A stretch of DNA of 43,010 bases from Pseudobdellovibrionaceae bacterium. Its GTDB lineage: Bacteria > Bdellovibrionota > Bdellovibrionia > Bdellovibrionales > Bdellovibrionaceae. Numbering within the stretch: the stretch's first letter is position 1; each line of letters opens with the position of its first letter. Of the stretch, positions 23,874 through 31,995 are shown piece after piece. The stretch covers positions 1 to 43,010 of the forward strand of contig JAKFYD010000030.1 of assembly GCA_021731025.1 (NCBI GenBank), given 5' to 3'. The translations under genes and the position numbers were made by a program. Under the pieces are notes generated by a model, which was given only the letters and a program-made list of their open reading frames with translations, was not told the origin of the DNA and ran no database searches.

Positions 23874-25421
23874 TTATTCGCCTTTGAGTGTTCGACGATT
23901 ATCGTTGTAGCGAGCTCTTACCTTTTCGAAATTAGATCGGCCTCCTTGCGGAGAAACTTCTCGAGTCCATGCCTGAGCTGCTACTTTTGTAGGGTTTAAG
24001 TTTCGACGATAGTTTGCCAGCGCTCTTTTCGCATCTAGTTCAGATCTGAAACCGCCGCGCCCTCCACCACCACCGCCACCATCATATCCGCCCATGATAT
24101 TGGTGTTATATCCAGCTTTATTGAGTCGGCCTGGCATTTCACGACTTCCGCCGCCTTTTCCATCGGTTCCTGCTGCGCCTCCGCCACCACCGCCGACGGG
24201 AGCACCAGCTTGGGCACCACCGATATTTTCAGAACTAGGTTTTTGTGCGACACCAGCGGGATCACGATCTACGGCGTTTCCTGCTGGAGCTAAACTACCT
24301 CTTGTTGATAACGAAGAAGACATGCCAGAGCTAACACTCGAGGAAGTCACTTCACTTCCAGCACCCCCCGCTTTAACTAAAGCATTGGGACAACCCTGAG
24401 AGCGAGGATTTTTTAAGCAAATGCAATCAGGAACATTGGCGTTTTTAGGATCTTCACAATTAAGAGGAGTAGGTTGAGCTGCGGTTTGTTGATCACATGC
24501 GCTAGCCTGAAAATATGATTGCACAAGCGACCCTGTTGTCGCTGCCGCCGCCATAAGCATATTTTTAAAATCGATTTTGCATATTTTTTCTTTACCCGCA
24601 AGCGACTCCAATTCGTTTGCGTCTAGCTCTTCGGTAAGTTCAAAATTTAATCCATTGACGGCAAGTTGAAGTTGCTCAGCGGCAGCTGTACATTCTGGGG
24701 GCTTCACAGGCCCAGCTGCAGGAGCACTGTCCACTATTGCTCTATCGGTATCCTTAAGGTCCTCATACGTACAATGGACTTTTAATACTTCGCCAGCATC
24801 AGCAACATATTTTTTGAATTCTTTAAGACTCACAACAGTTTTTCCGCAAACTGAGTCACAATAAGCTTTTGCACCTTCACATGCTATCGCGTAACCAGCC
24901 ATACCTTTTTTAATCACATCAATGGATTTAGCTGCCATGCTACAACTGTCTTTTATGGCAAAAGAAGCTGCTGATGATAAAGTCTGTACTGCGGTAGTCA
25001 CTGTCGCGATATCAATACTACGACCTGCTAAACAAAATTTAGCTGCTCCCCAGGCCCACTTGTCACAGTCGGGACGATTCAAAGAGTAACGGTCACATTG
25101 AACTTTTAACTTTGCAGCTATTTTTCCATACTTCCCTGCAGGGTTAAAACCAGGAATTGCTGCATCTACATGTTTACATTTAGCTTCAATTGTCTCTTTA
25201 TATTTCTTATGGGGCAGAGAAGGATCCATTGCATCTGCAATCTTTTTTTGTTCTGCCTCAGAGGCACCGACGGAAACAGAGCTGGGTGCAGGGATACTGC
25301 CCTTTGGTGCATCACCTGCAGGCAAGCGTTCCGAAAGATCAACTTCTTTCAGAGCTTCTGCAAACGAAAAGTTCAAAAAGAAAAACGTCGTTAAAGCATA
25401 GCCGAGGGCTTTGATTTTCAT
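23874..25421 (-). CDS. Exported Cys-rich, Gly-rich protein, unknown function
   Basis: 515 residues from the ATG at 25421, chosen because GGGGAGA precedes it at the right distance and the product starts with a normal signal peptide (MKIKALGYALTTFFFLNFSFAEA); the frame opens at a TTG at 25436 that would spoil it. The N-terminal half carries about 15 cysteines in the CxxxxxxxC style (DRYSLNRPDCDKWAWGAAKFC, CEGAKAYCDSVCGK), then comes NCEDP-...-DCICLKNPRSQGCP. The C-terminal third is Gly/Ser-rich (PVGGGGGGAAGTDGKGGG and GYDGGGGGGGRGG) and ends in a basic helical tail. Probably periplasmic or surface with disulfides. The gene lies between the TadE/G-like gene and the exported protein 22836-23873. 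Confidence 0.82.
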   Translation of the reverse strand: MKIKALGYALTTFFFLNFSFAEALKEVDLSERLPAGDAPKGSIPAPSSVSVGASEAEQKKIADAMDPSLPHKKYKETIEAKCKHVDAAIPGFNPAGKYGKIAAKLKVQCDRYSLNRPDCDKWAWGAAKFCLAGRSIDIATVTTAVQTLSSAASFAIKDSCSMAAKSIDVIKKGMAGYAIACEGAKAYCDSVCGKTVVSLKEFKKYVADAGEVLKVHCTYEDLKDTDRAIVDSAPAAGPVKPPECTAAAEQLQLAVNGLNFELTEELDANELESLAGKEKICKIDFKNMLMAAAATTGSLVQSYFQASACDQQTAAQPTPLNCEDPKNANVPDCICLKNPRSQGCPNALVKAGGAGSEVTSSSVSSGMSSSLSTRGSLAPAGNAVDRDPAGVAQKPSSENIGGAQAGAPVGGGGGGAAGTDGKGGGSREMPGRLNKAGYNTNIMGGYDGGGGGGGRGGFRSELDAKRALANYRRNLNPTKVAAQAWTREVSPQGGRSNFEKVRARYNDNRRTLKGE

Positions 25422-25449
25422 AGGAAATCTCCCCAATTTGTATAGTTAA

Positions 25450-25478
25450 ATTATCGTCTTATTTTGTGATTTTCTGAA
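25450..25478 (-). promoter_or_regulatory. Possible promoter of the Cys-rich exported protein gene
   Basis: On the minus strand TTCAGA (25473-25478) and GATAAT (25450-25455) are separated by 17 bases; the -10 matches the consensus at 5 of 6 positions. The TSS would be about 22 bases upstream of the ATG at 25421. The GTCTCA-N3-TGAGAC palindrome at 25494-25508 is about 15 bases further upstream, an activator-like position. Confidence 0.4.
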
Positions 25479-25493
25479 TGAAATTCGTGGCGA

Positions 25494-25508
25494 TTCTCAA
25501 TCTGAGAC
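25494..25508. promoter_or_regulatory. GTCTCA-N3-TGAGAC palindrome, copy 3
   Basis: TTCTCA-ATC-TGAGAC (minus strand GTCTCA-GAT-TGAGAA), one mismatch from the ideal. It lies in the 98-base gap between the TadE/G-like gene (stop at 25520) and the exported gene starting at 25421. Confidence 0.5.
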
Positions 25509-25519
25509 AGTCTAACTTT

Positions 25520-27673
25520 TTACCAGGTAGGGTCAGGCGCATTGATTATAGACCCACGTGATGTAGGTCCACCTAACTCAAGGTCTCGTGATCTTAAATA
25601 ATCACTGGAAATAAGTTTTACAGAGTAACCCGTGCGACCACCCAGAATACAATCTCCAGGATAAGGTGAGCGTTTATCACTTGGAATCTCGTTCACAGAC
25701 TTTAAACATCCGCCAAAATACTTTCCTTCAGGAATTGTTGTGTAGTCCAAAAGATCCTTCGAATTCCAACTGGTCAAAAGCTGAAATGGATCACGAACCA
25801 CGTGAGTCAATTTGGAATCGTGATCTAAAAGTTGCTGGGGAATCTTAGTTTTCACAATTTCAATTTGATCCTTCACCGAAAATTTTTCCAGCTCGGCTGT
25901 CCCGTCAAAACGTGAACCAATATCTCCACGCAGAGGCCAGGTGTAACCAATTTTTTGCAAGAGTTTCCCATCCTTCAAACGTTTAAAATAATTTTCATAA
26001 AAATTAGAATCGATAGAGTAATAGGTAATATCAAACTGGTCAGGAGCAACAGCTGCAGCTTCGATCTCACGAAGAGGTGGTCGTTGATTACTAGTCCAAC
26101 CCCAAGCCAACATGTCCCCTATGGGATTTTTCCCGGCAATCAACATGGATTGGGAGCTGCGATCAAACAAAATATGATCCCAGTCGTTGATCACAATAGG
26201 AACATTTTTGTCATGAAGTGCCTTTATATATTGGCCCAAGGGCTGCATCGACATTAACCCCAGACGGTCACCTGGAAATCGCGAATAGTTAGCGGCACGC
26301 ATTTCACTTTGAAAAGTTTTAGGATCACCGATTTGATTGGGATCATTCAACCGAGGCGGCGCTAAAGGATCAATTTTTTCATCCAGATTTTCGTTGCTTC
26401 CACTTGAACGTGTCGAACCTGAAGGCCAATTTTTAAAATACCAGGGACCAATTTTTCCTCCGAAAGGTTTTGCAAAAGCTCTTGCAGTTAGTTCAAAATC
26501 AGCCGGTGAAAATGGAATCTTTGGTTTAGACTTTGCCTTAACTCCCACGTATCCCATGCACCAGGGATTTTTTTCAAAACCCAAAGTGTACTGGTAAGGA
26601 GCCGACGGCACTCCAAGAAATGTCGAAAGTTGAGAAACAGTTTCTTTTTGGAATTGATTTGTTTGATATTGAGGCAAATCTTTTGGTTCTTGAGAAAGTA
26701 ACTTCACATCTGGTGTGATTTGTTTATCGGAGCAAATATTGTCTTGATAAATAAATCCAGGGTAGAAGGCAATTTCACTGAGCCAAGCAGGGGGATCAAA
26801 TTCGTTGGCAGGATTTCCGTAACATTCTCCCTGACGAAATCCATTCAGGACCTCAAACTCGACACTGTCCCTATTAGCTTCTGTTAAATTATTCATTAAA
26901 GTATTTTTTATTCCTTCTTTCCCACTCTCGCCATCAATGTCTAAAAAATCATCTGTTGAAAGACTTAAACCTTTCGCCATTTTTGCAATCAGCAACCGGC
27001 GAGTTAATTGATCAAAGTTAAATCCAACCACCCAAGTGCTTAGAGTTGTAAAATTAAAATACCCCGACCATTGACACCGATCCGTGATGTTCCCGAGCAT
27101 TTGTCGCGTGAACACGCTAGCAATTGAGGCCAGACTAATGAAGGCCGCCGAAATTTTTGGTACGGTAAAAAGGTTAACTCGCGAGCCTCCACTGAGAATG
27201 CCTTTGCACAAGTTCTCGTCTTTATCTGAACGGACCTCTCCGTTGACATCAAACACCTTTAAGGGTGAATACATTCCGCAAAATACGGGGCGCTTGTAAG
27301 TTTCAGCAATTCGCGGATGAGCGCCTTCCTGATCCAATCCTGGATCAAGTTGCATGGTCCGATGATTAAAAGGGGTTAGACCAGGTTCATCCGCTCCGCC
27401 AGTCCCTACAACTCGGTAGCGCCAGGCCAAAAGTTTCCAGCTTTGTCGAATTTGGTAATTCACATGAGCCATGGCGTTCAGCATTTCGGCTTGTTTCATA
27501 GCCCCATAGTAGGCTGCTAAGTCCACGGAGTTTTGCAAATTGATTTTGTGATGGACCAGCAAACCAACATTGATGATCATCGCGAAAAAAAGGAAAAGAA
27601 GTTGAAAAATCAATGCTACGAAAATAGCAACCTGACCTTTTTCATTTCGACTTATTTTAAAAAATGATTTCAT
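25520..27673 (-). CDS. TadE/TadG-like membrane-anchored protein
   Basis: 717 residues. The N-terminus (NEKGQVAIFVALIFQLLFLFFAMIINVG, about 11-38) is the Tad-type (Flp pilus assembly TadE/G-like) leader: a GQVA motif followed by a membrane helix and NLQNSVDLAAYYGA. The large exported part has a Tyr/Trp/Pro-rich composition, Cys pairs and no clear catalytic motif. Such proteins are found in tight-adherence pili and in surface systems; the rest of a Tad locus (CpaF, TadB, TadC) is not present in the window. It is the first gene of a probable run with the exported proteins 23874-25421 and 22836-23873. Function unknown; pseudopilin-like or surface scaffold is inference. Confidence 0.8.
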   Translation of the reverse strand: MKSFFKISRNEKGQVAIFVALIFQLLFLFFAMIINVGLLVHHKINLQNSVDLAAYYGAMKQAEMLNAMAHVNYQIRQSWKLLAWRYRVVGTGGADEPGLTPFNHRTMQLDPGLDQEGAHPRIAETYKRPVFCGMYSPLKVFDVNGEVRSDKDENLCKGILSGGSRVNLFTVPKISAAFISLASIASVFTRQMLGNITDRCQWSGYFNFTTLSTWVVGFNFDQLTRRLLIAKMAKGLSLSTDDFLDIDGESGKEGIKNTLMNNLTEANRDSVEFEVLNGFRQGECYGNPANEFDPPAWLSEIAFYPGFIYQDNICSDKQITPDVKLLSQEPKDLPQYQTNQFQKETVSQLSTFLGVPSAPYQYTLGFEKNPWCMGYVGVKAKSKPKIPFSPADFELTARAFAKPFGGKIGPWYFKNWPSGSTRSSGSNENLDEKIDPLAPPRLNDPNQIGDPKTFQSEMRAANYSRFPGDRLGLMSMQPLGQYIKALHDKNVPIVINDWDHILFDRSSQSMLIAGKNPIGDMLAWGWTSNQRPPLREIEAAAVAPDQFDITYYSIDSNFYENYFKRLKDGKLLQKIGYTWPLRGDIGSRFDGTAELEKFSVKDQIEIVKTKIPQQLLDHDSKLTHVVRDPFQLLTSWNSKDLLDYTTIPEGKYFGGCLKSVNEIPSDKRSPYPGDCILGGRTGYSVKLISSDYLRSRDLELGGPTSRGSIINAPDPTW

Positions 27674-27768
27674 GATGTCCCTAAAAACACTTTGACTGAC
27701 GTTAAAGACCTGGTCAAAATTTTAAAGTTGCTTCGTGGTGAATCTATCTGACAAAAGTCGAGGTTAAA

Positions 27769-28689
27769 ATGTCATCTCGCTTCTACTGTTTTTCGAAATT
27801 TCAGCAGCTATTATTTATTTTTCTATTCGCGATTTCGTTCACTTCATCGAGCTTCGCTAAAGATGGCAATGATGTTTTGTTCGAGGGCTATCACAAACTC
27901 GTTTCGGGTGGAGTCCACATTGGCTATACGATTTCCCGTTATGAGTATGATCCTAAATCCAAAAAATTTATCGCCATTCTTTTTACAAAAACAGGAGCTC
28001 TAGGTTCTGATGTCACTGAAAGCACTTATGCTGTTGCTGATGCTGATTTAAATCCAATCAGTTACGCCTACACTGCAATGGTGGGAAAAGATATCAAGAC
28101 CATCGATGCAAAGTTCAGCAAAAATCACATGTCTGCGGTCGTCAAAGACAAGGGAAAAACTCAGAAGATTGAACAAGATGTTCCTAAAGGAGTTTTTCTT
28201 AGCCAATTCCTAATTTACTTGATGCTCAAAAGTAAAACGGGTTTGCAGTCGGATCTGAATTATAAATATAAAGCTATCGCCGAAGAAGATGGAAAAATTT
28301 ACGATGGCCAGGCCTTGGTGACCCAGCAAGAAAAATACAATGGTTTTCAAGCTTTCAAAATTTTAAATAATTACAAAGATCTTAAATTTATTGCCTACGT
28401 CACTGACCGTGGCGAAGTTCTTGGCGTCAACAATCCCGCACAAAGTTTATCCAGCGAACTTGTCGCCAAACCTTCCGAAGCCACTGGTCAATTCGGTGTT
28501 GGTGCAACAATTCTTAAAAATCTTTTTGGTGAAGTTCCTGTTGGGACGAACAATATCATATCGAAAGCTCTTAAAGCCGAAGCTCTAAAGCCTGCCGAAT
28601 TAGAAAATCCTAAACAGCACGGAGTTCCTCAAGGACAAGGTATAATTATTAAAGCTCAACCTTCACCCAAAGAGAATAAAACAAAATGA
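27769..28689 (+). CDS. Exported protein upstream of nagZ, unknown function
   Basis: 306 residues with a signal peptide ending around SSSFA (30). The mature part is beta-rich (GVHIGYTISRYEYDP, ESTYAVADADLNPISYAY, YKAIAEEDGKIYDGQALV), with no cysteine and no catalytic motif I can identify; the C-terminal 40 residues are Pro/Lys-rich. It overlaps nagZ by 4 bases (ATGA), so the two are co-translated. It may be a periplasmic accessory to wall recycling or envelope stress, which is inference from position only. No promoter was confidently found; the 95-base gap to the TadE/G-like gene is divergent. Confidence 0.75.
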   Translation: MSSRFYCFSKFQQLLFIFLFAISFTSSSFAKDGNDVLFEGYHKLVSGGVHIGYTISRYEYDPKSKKFIAILFTKTGALGSDVTESTYAVADADLNPISYAYTAMVGKDIKTIDAKFSKNHMSAVVKDKGKTQKIEQDVPKGVFLSQFLIYLMLKSKTGLQSDLNYKYKAIAEEDGKIYDGQALVTQQEKYNGFQAFKILNNYKDLKFIAYVTDRGEVLGVNNPAQSLSSELVAKPSEATGQFGVGATILKNLFGEVPVGTNNIISKALKAEALKPAELENPKQHGVPQGQGIIIKAQPSPKENKTK

Positions 28690-29792
28690 ACCATATGATT
28701 GGCCAATTGATGATGATCGGGATTTCCGGAAAATCCCTCACGACCGACGAGAAAAAATTTATTAAAGAAAATAATATCAGCGGGGTCACCCTGTTTTCCC
28801 GCAATGTAGAAAGTCCTCAGCAGATTCGCCAACTTTGTTTAGAGCTTCAATCTCTTCGCCACCAAATGCCGGACAAAGCGCCTTTATTTATTGCTATTGA
28901 TATGGAAGGCGGTCGAGTGGCTCGCCTGAAAGAGCCTTTTACAATTTGGCCCCCCATGAAAAAATTAGGCGATCTTGATAATCCTACAGTTTCCTTTCAC
29001 TTCACGAACAAGATGGGTATGGAACTGAAAGCCGTGGGAATTAATTTGGATTTCTCACCCTGCTTGGATGTTTTTACAAATCCTAAAAACACAGTGATTG
29101 GTGATCGTGCTGTCAGCACTGATCCTGAAATTGTGGCTAAACATGCTTCCGCTTTAATTCGTGGTTTTATCAAAGCCGATGTAATTGCCTGTGCGAAACA
29201 CTTTCCTGGTCACGGTAATACCTTGATCGACAGTCACGAAGATCTTCCTGTCGAAAACGCAGATAAAAAGCGCTTAGACGAAGTTGAGCTTGTTCCCTTT
29301 AAGCGGGCTTTTCGGTCGCGAGTTGATTTGATCATGACGGCGCACATGAAGTTTCCAAATATCGATCCCGATTGGCCAGTGACACTTTCTGAAATATTTT
29401 TGAAAAATATTCTGCGCGATGAATGTCGCTACCGTGGTTTAGTCATAACTGACGACCTGGATATGAAAGCCATGGCGAAACATTATGACCCCGAACTTAT
29501 TCCCGTTCGATCTTTGCAGGCAGGAGCCGATATTTTACTTTACTGCAATGAGCCCACTTCTCCGCCGAAAGCCATTGAATCCGTTACGAATGGAATCGCC
29601 CAGGGTCAGCTGGACAAAAAGCTGATCGAAGCTCTGCACACAAAAGTTTTGAATTATAAAAAAGATAAAATTAAAAATCCCGATCCGCTGCCGTGGGATC
29701 AAGTCATGCAGATTGTGGGAAGTGCAGATCATTTAAAATTATCTTCGTGCATTGCTCAGGGTATAGTTCCTGAAGGACTTTTGGTCGAGTAG
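28686..29792 (+). CDS. nagZ: Beta-N-acetylhexosaminidase NagZ (GH3)
   Basis: Cytosolic enzyme that removes GlcNAc from GlcNAc-anhydroMurNAc peptides during peptidoglycan recycling. The family motif KHFPGHG is at 171-177 and is followed by D182-S-H184 (catalytic dyad residues); the nucleophile is D256 in VITDDLDM. The substrate pocket segment DMEGGRVARL is present. Length 368 is normal for the single-domain NagZ. There is no signal peptide, so it acts in the cytoplasm. The gene is 3' adjacent to a receiver-only regulator on the other strand with a gap of 2 bases. It supplies the substrate of AnmK (21693-22820). Confidence 0.94.
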   Translation: MNHMIGQLMMIGISGKSLTTDEKKFIKENNISGVTLFSRNVESPQQIRQLCLELQSLRHQMPDKAPLFIAIDMEGGRVARLKEPFTIWPPMKKLGDLDNPTVSFHFTNKMGMELKAVGINLDFSPCLDVFTNPKNTVIGDRAVSTDPEIVAKHASALIRGFIKADVIACAKHFPGHGNTLIDSHEDLPVENADKKRLDEVELVPFKRAFRSRVDLIMTAHMKFPNIDPDWPVTLSEIFLKNILRDECRYRGLVITDDLDMKAMAKHYDPELIPVRSLQAGADILLYCNEPTSPPKAIESVTNGIAQGQLDKKLIEALHTKVLNYKKDKIKNPDPLPWDQVMQIVGSADHLKLSSCIAQGIVPEGLLVE

Positions 29793-29794
29793 AC

Positions 29795-30184
29795 TTAACC
29801 CTCTTTAAAAACGTCAGCGATAATACTTGGAAATTTTTCAACGAAGAAAGGTTTTTCAAGGCAGATAAACTGATTTAAAAACTCGGGCCTGAGTTCTGGG
29901 TTTTCAATATCACCCGAAATAATCATCACTTTTTTTGGTAAAATATTCGCGTCCTGACATTGACTTAAAAATTCAGGGCCAGACATGCCAGGTAAATGCA
30001 GATCACAAATCAATAAATCATATTCATTCTGTCTTAAAAGAGGCTGGGCTTCTTCAGCACTGGAGACTGAGGTGATACTGTCATTGCGATCGCTCATCAG
30101 ATCGATTAAAAGCTCGACCAGCTCGGGATTATCCTCGAGGATAAGAATCCTCTTTGCAGCTTTTGAAGTTACCTGTTTGTTCAC
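29795..30184 (-). CDS. Receiver-only response regulator
   Basis: 129-residue CheY-like receiver: acidic pocket E17-D18, phospho-acceptor D61 (LLICDLHLPGMSG), conserved switch residue S90 and K111. No output domain is present, so it signals through protein contact. The start is a GTG at 30184 with GGAGA 6 bases upstream; an overlapping ATG at 30188 is in another frame. A histidine kinase partner is not visible in the window. Confidence 0.9.
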   Translation of the reverse strand: MNKQVTSKAAKRILILEDNPELVELLIDLMSDRNDSITSVSSAEEAQPLLRQNEYDLLICDLHLPGMSGPEFLSQCQDANILPKKVMIISGDIENPELRPEFLNQFICLEKPFFVEKFPSIIADVFKEG

Positions 30185-30258
30185 TCATTATCTCCAAATA
30201 AACTGGATTACTTTGTAAATTAGACTTCAGATATTTACTCGGCACAAAAACAATTTTC

Positions 30259-30287
30259 TTGACGCAGGTGAGCTTAATGTTTAGAGT
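30259..30287 (+). promoter_or_regulatory. Sigma-70-like promoter of the XRE gene
   Basis: TTGACG (30259-30264, 5 of 6) and TAGAGT (30282-30287, 4 of 6) are 17 bases apart. The predicted transcript starts about 40 bases before the ATG at 30335. Confidence 0.5.
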
Positions 30288-30334
30288 CACCACTAATCAT
30301 AGGTCTAGTTCCCAAAGCCGAGGAAGGAAATTCA

Positions 30335-30616
30335 ATGAAAAAACTCAATATTGAATTAGGTCATCTTGTAAAAGAATACCGCAATAAGAAAGCGATGACT
30401 CAATTAGAACTCTCCGAAAAACTCGGTTACGACACTCCCCAATTCGTTTCTATCATTGAGCGTGGATTAGCCAAAGTGCCCTTGAATGTACTTGGCCAGC
30501 TAATTGTATTATTGGGCATCCCTGAACGAAAAGTGACTAAACTTTTAACAACGGCTTATCAGCTGGAAGTCCAAAAAGAAATTGCTACTGGTAAAACAAA
30601 GGTTGTTAATAGTTAA
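30335..30616 (+). CDS. XRE-family helix-turn-helix regulator
   Basis: 93-residue DNA-binding protein with a Cro/C1-type helix-turn-helix over about 8-62 (VKEYRNKKAMTQLELSEKLGYDT and QFVSIIERGLAKVP). The C-terminus is a short helix. It may act as a transcriptional repressor of its operon or of the divergent cassette. GAGGAAGG precedes the ATG. The next gene, 30635-31375, starts 18 bases downstream and is likely co-transcribed. Confidence 0.9.
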   Translation: MKKLNIELGHLVKEYRNKKAMTQLELSEKLGYDTPQFVSIIERGLAKVPLNVLGQLIVLLGIPERKVTKLLTTAYQLEVQKEIATGKTKVVNS

Positions 30617-30634
30617 TTGAACAAAGGCGAATTC

Positions 30635-31375
30635 ATGCTTCAAAAGAAAATGCCATATAGCTCAAACAAAAAGGAGTTTTGTTTATTAGCTGAGCAAATT
30701 TCTAATATTGCGGGTAAGCATGGAATTAAAATAGCGCCTTACAATTCAGAAGCTCTTCCCCATTTTTCTAAATTAGATGAAAATGCACAAGTTGAAATTC
30801 TAAATCAATTACGAATGTACGTTCATATTTGCCAGAAGACTCTCGAGATTTATGGCAGTCTTCATTTTTCAACCCAAATGATATGGGTTGCTTTAAAAGA
30901 ACTTCAACTAATTCCCTGTTCTGATTTGTTCACAAAAATAACTTCCGAGGACGTCATTGAAATTCATGACCTAGGGAATAAACAGATTTTTAGAAATTTA
31001 AGATACTTTGAGTTTTGCAGCTATACCCTCGAAGAAGTGCATTGCGTTCCCTGGACCGAGCTTTATTATCGCCCGGTGGAAGACCTCAGTGTGCTTCTTA
31101 GTTTTGCTGAGAATATTATTAAGAACCCGCCGCGCAGTACAATTGCCTGTGATTTTGGTCCCCAATTAATACAGGAACTCAATTCGAGTGCACGCTTAAG
31201 CATGAGTAATACTATAAAGTATTACTCACCTCTTTTTGACAACACAGGGAGCATGGTCGCGGCAATGGCTATTGAATCCCCTAAGCTTATTAAGAGCACA
31301 GAGAAAAATATTTCCCACTTTCCACCAATGGAAATGCCCGCCGCAAATATCTTAAACTTTGAGTTTAAAAATTAA
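30635..31375 (+). CDS. Orphan protein partnered with XRE regulator, unknown function
   Basis: 246 residues from the ATG at 30635; the frame opens at a TTG at 30617 that lacks a ribosome site, whereas AAAGGCG precedes 30635. Soluble, no signal peptide. A helical region (FSKLDENAQVEILNQLRMYVHICQKTLEIYG) is followed by a motif-like run LPHFSK...TLEEVHCVPWTELYYRPV and a C-terminal Ser/Thr-rich strand region. No known family recognised; a sensor or regulatory partner for the XRE protein is possible. It is convergent with the diiron protein gene and overlaps it by 4 bases. Sequence here is more A/T-rich than the window average. Confidence 0.75.
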   Translation: MLQKKMPYSSNKKEFCLLAEQISNIAGKHGIKIAPYNSEALPHFSKLDENAQVEILNQLRMYVHICQKTLEIYGSLHFSTQMIWVALKELQLIPCSDLFTKITSEDVIEIHDLGNKQIFRNLRYFEFCSYTLEEVHCVPWTELYYRPVEDLSVLLSFAENIIKNPPRSTIACDFGPQLIQELNSSARLSMSNTIKYYSPLFDNTGSMVAAMAIESPKLIKSTEKNISHFPPMEMPAANILNFEFKN

Positions 31376-31995
31376 GCTGCTTTCTTAGAAAGATTTTTTC
31401 GAGCGTAATCTGCAGCTTCTTTCAAAACTAAATCGTAAGCGACAAAGGTTTGATGACAGTTTTGTTTTATTCTTTCCATCTGTTCACCAGGAAATTTATT
31501 AATTAGTTCCTCGGCATGATCTGAATGTTCCACATCTTCTTTAACGTGAACTTTCAAAAAATTACTTTCTAAACCCGCCTTTTTGATACGCTGATAGATA
31601 GTTACTCCAACGTCTACCGCTAACCATTCGAGCATTAAACCGAATCCATAAAAACTAATTGGATCATAAGATGCTTTAAAATACTGTGGCTCATAAAGCA
31701 GACGAGTCGATGGTAATTCCGGGAAATGGGCTAAATCAAAACCTAATTTTTCGACATCCTTTTCTGCAATTCGATGATGTCCCCATTCCTCACGAAGATG
31801 CTCTATAAAAAATTTATGAGCGTCTTCGTGTTCAAATTTACACTGAGCCGAACACAGGGCCATAATCCGAGTTATATGTTTAGTAAAATAGTATGTCTGA
31901 GCTGACCATGAAGCTAAAAAATTTTTGTCATCCCAAGGACAGTTCAAAAATGTCTCACGGTATTGTGTGTTGAGTTCTTTAAATAACTTTTTCAT
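31372..31995 (-). CDS. Haem-oxygenase-like diiron oxidase (HDO) family protein
   Basis: 207 residues from the ATG at 31995, chosen because the preceding codons of the longer frame to 32034 lie in the upstream gene and AGGGCGG stands just before this ATG. The fold is the all-helical haem-oxygenase-like (TenA/PqqC/CADD) type. Candidate metal ligands are spaced as in HDO enzymes: E69/E70 and H73/H74 in IEHLREEWGHH, E123 in LMLEWLA, and H150, E153, H157, D159 and H160 in KVHVKEDVEHSDH. Known HDO proteins use a two-iron site for oxidative chemistry, often in natural-product or cofactor pathways. Its TAA/ATG junction with the GNAT-like gene (TAATG) makes coupled translation likely. The substrate is unknown. 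Confidence 0.8.
   Translation of the reverse strand: MKKLFKELNTQYRETFLNCPWDDKNFLASWSAQTYYFTKHITRIMALCSAQCKFEHEDAHKFFIEHLREEWGHHRIAEKDVEKLGFDLAHFPELPSTRLLYEPQYFKASYDPISFYGFGLMLEWLAVDVGVTIYQRIKKAGLESNFLKVHVKEDVEHSDHAEELINKFPGEQMERIKQNCHQTFVAYDLVLKEAADYARKNLSKKAA

Noticed and set aside
24094-24399. Plus-strand Pro/Ala-rich frame
   Set aside because: Complement of Gly-rich codons in the 23874-25421 gene, so an artefact of repeats.
27692-27721. TTGACT ... AAAATT promoter before the 27769 gene
   Set aside because: The -10 is weak and spacing 18; not better than chance.
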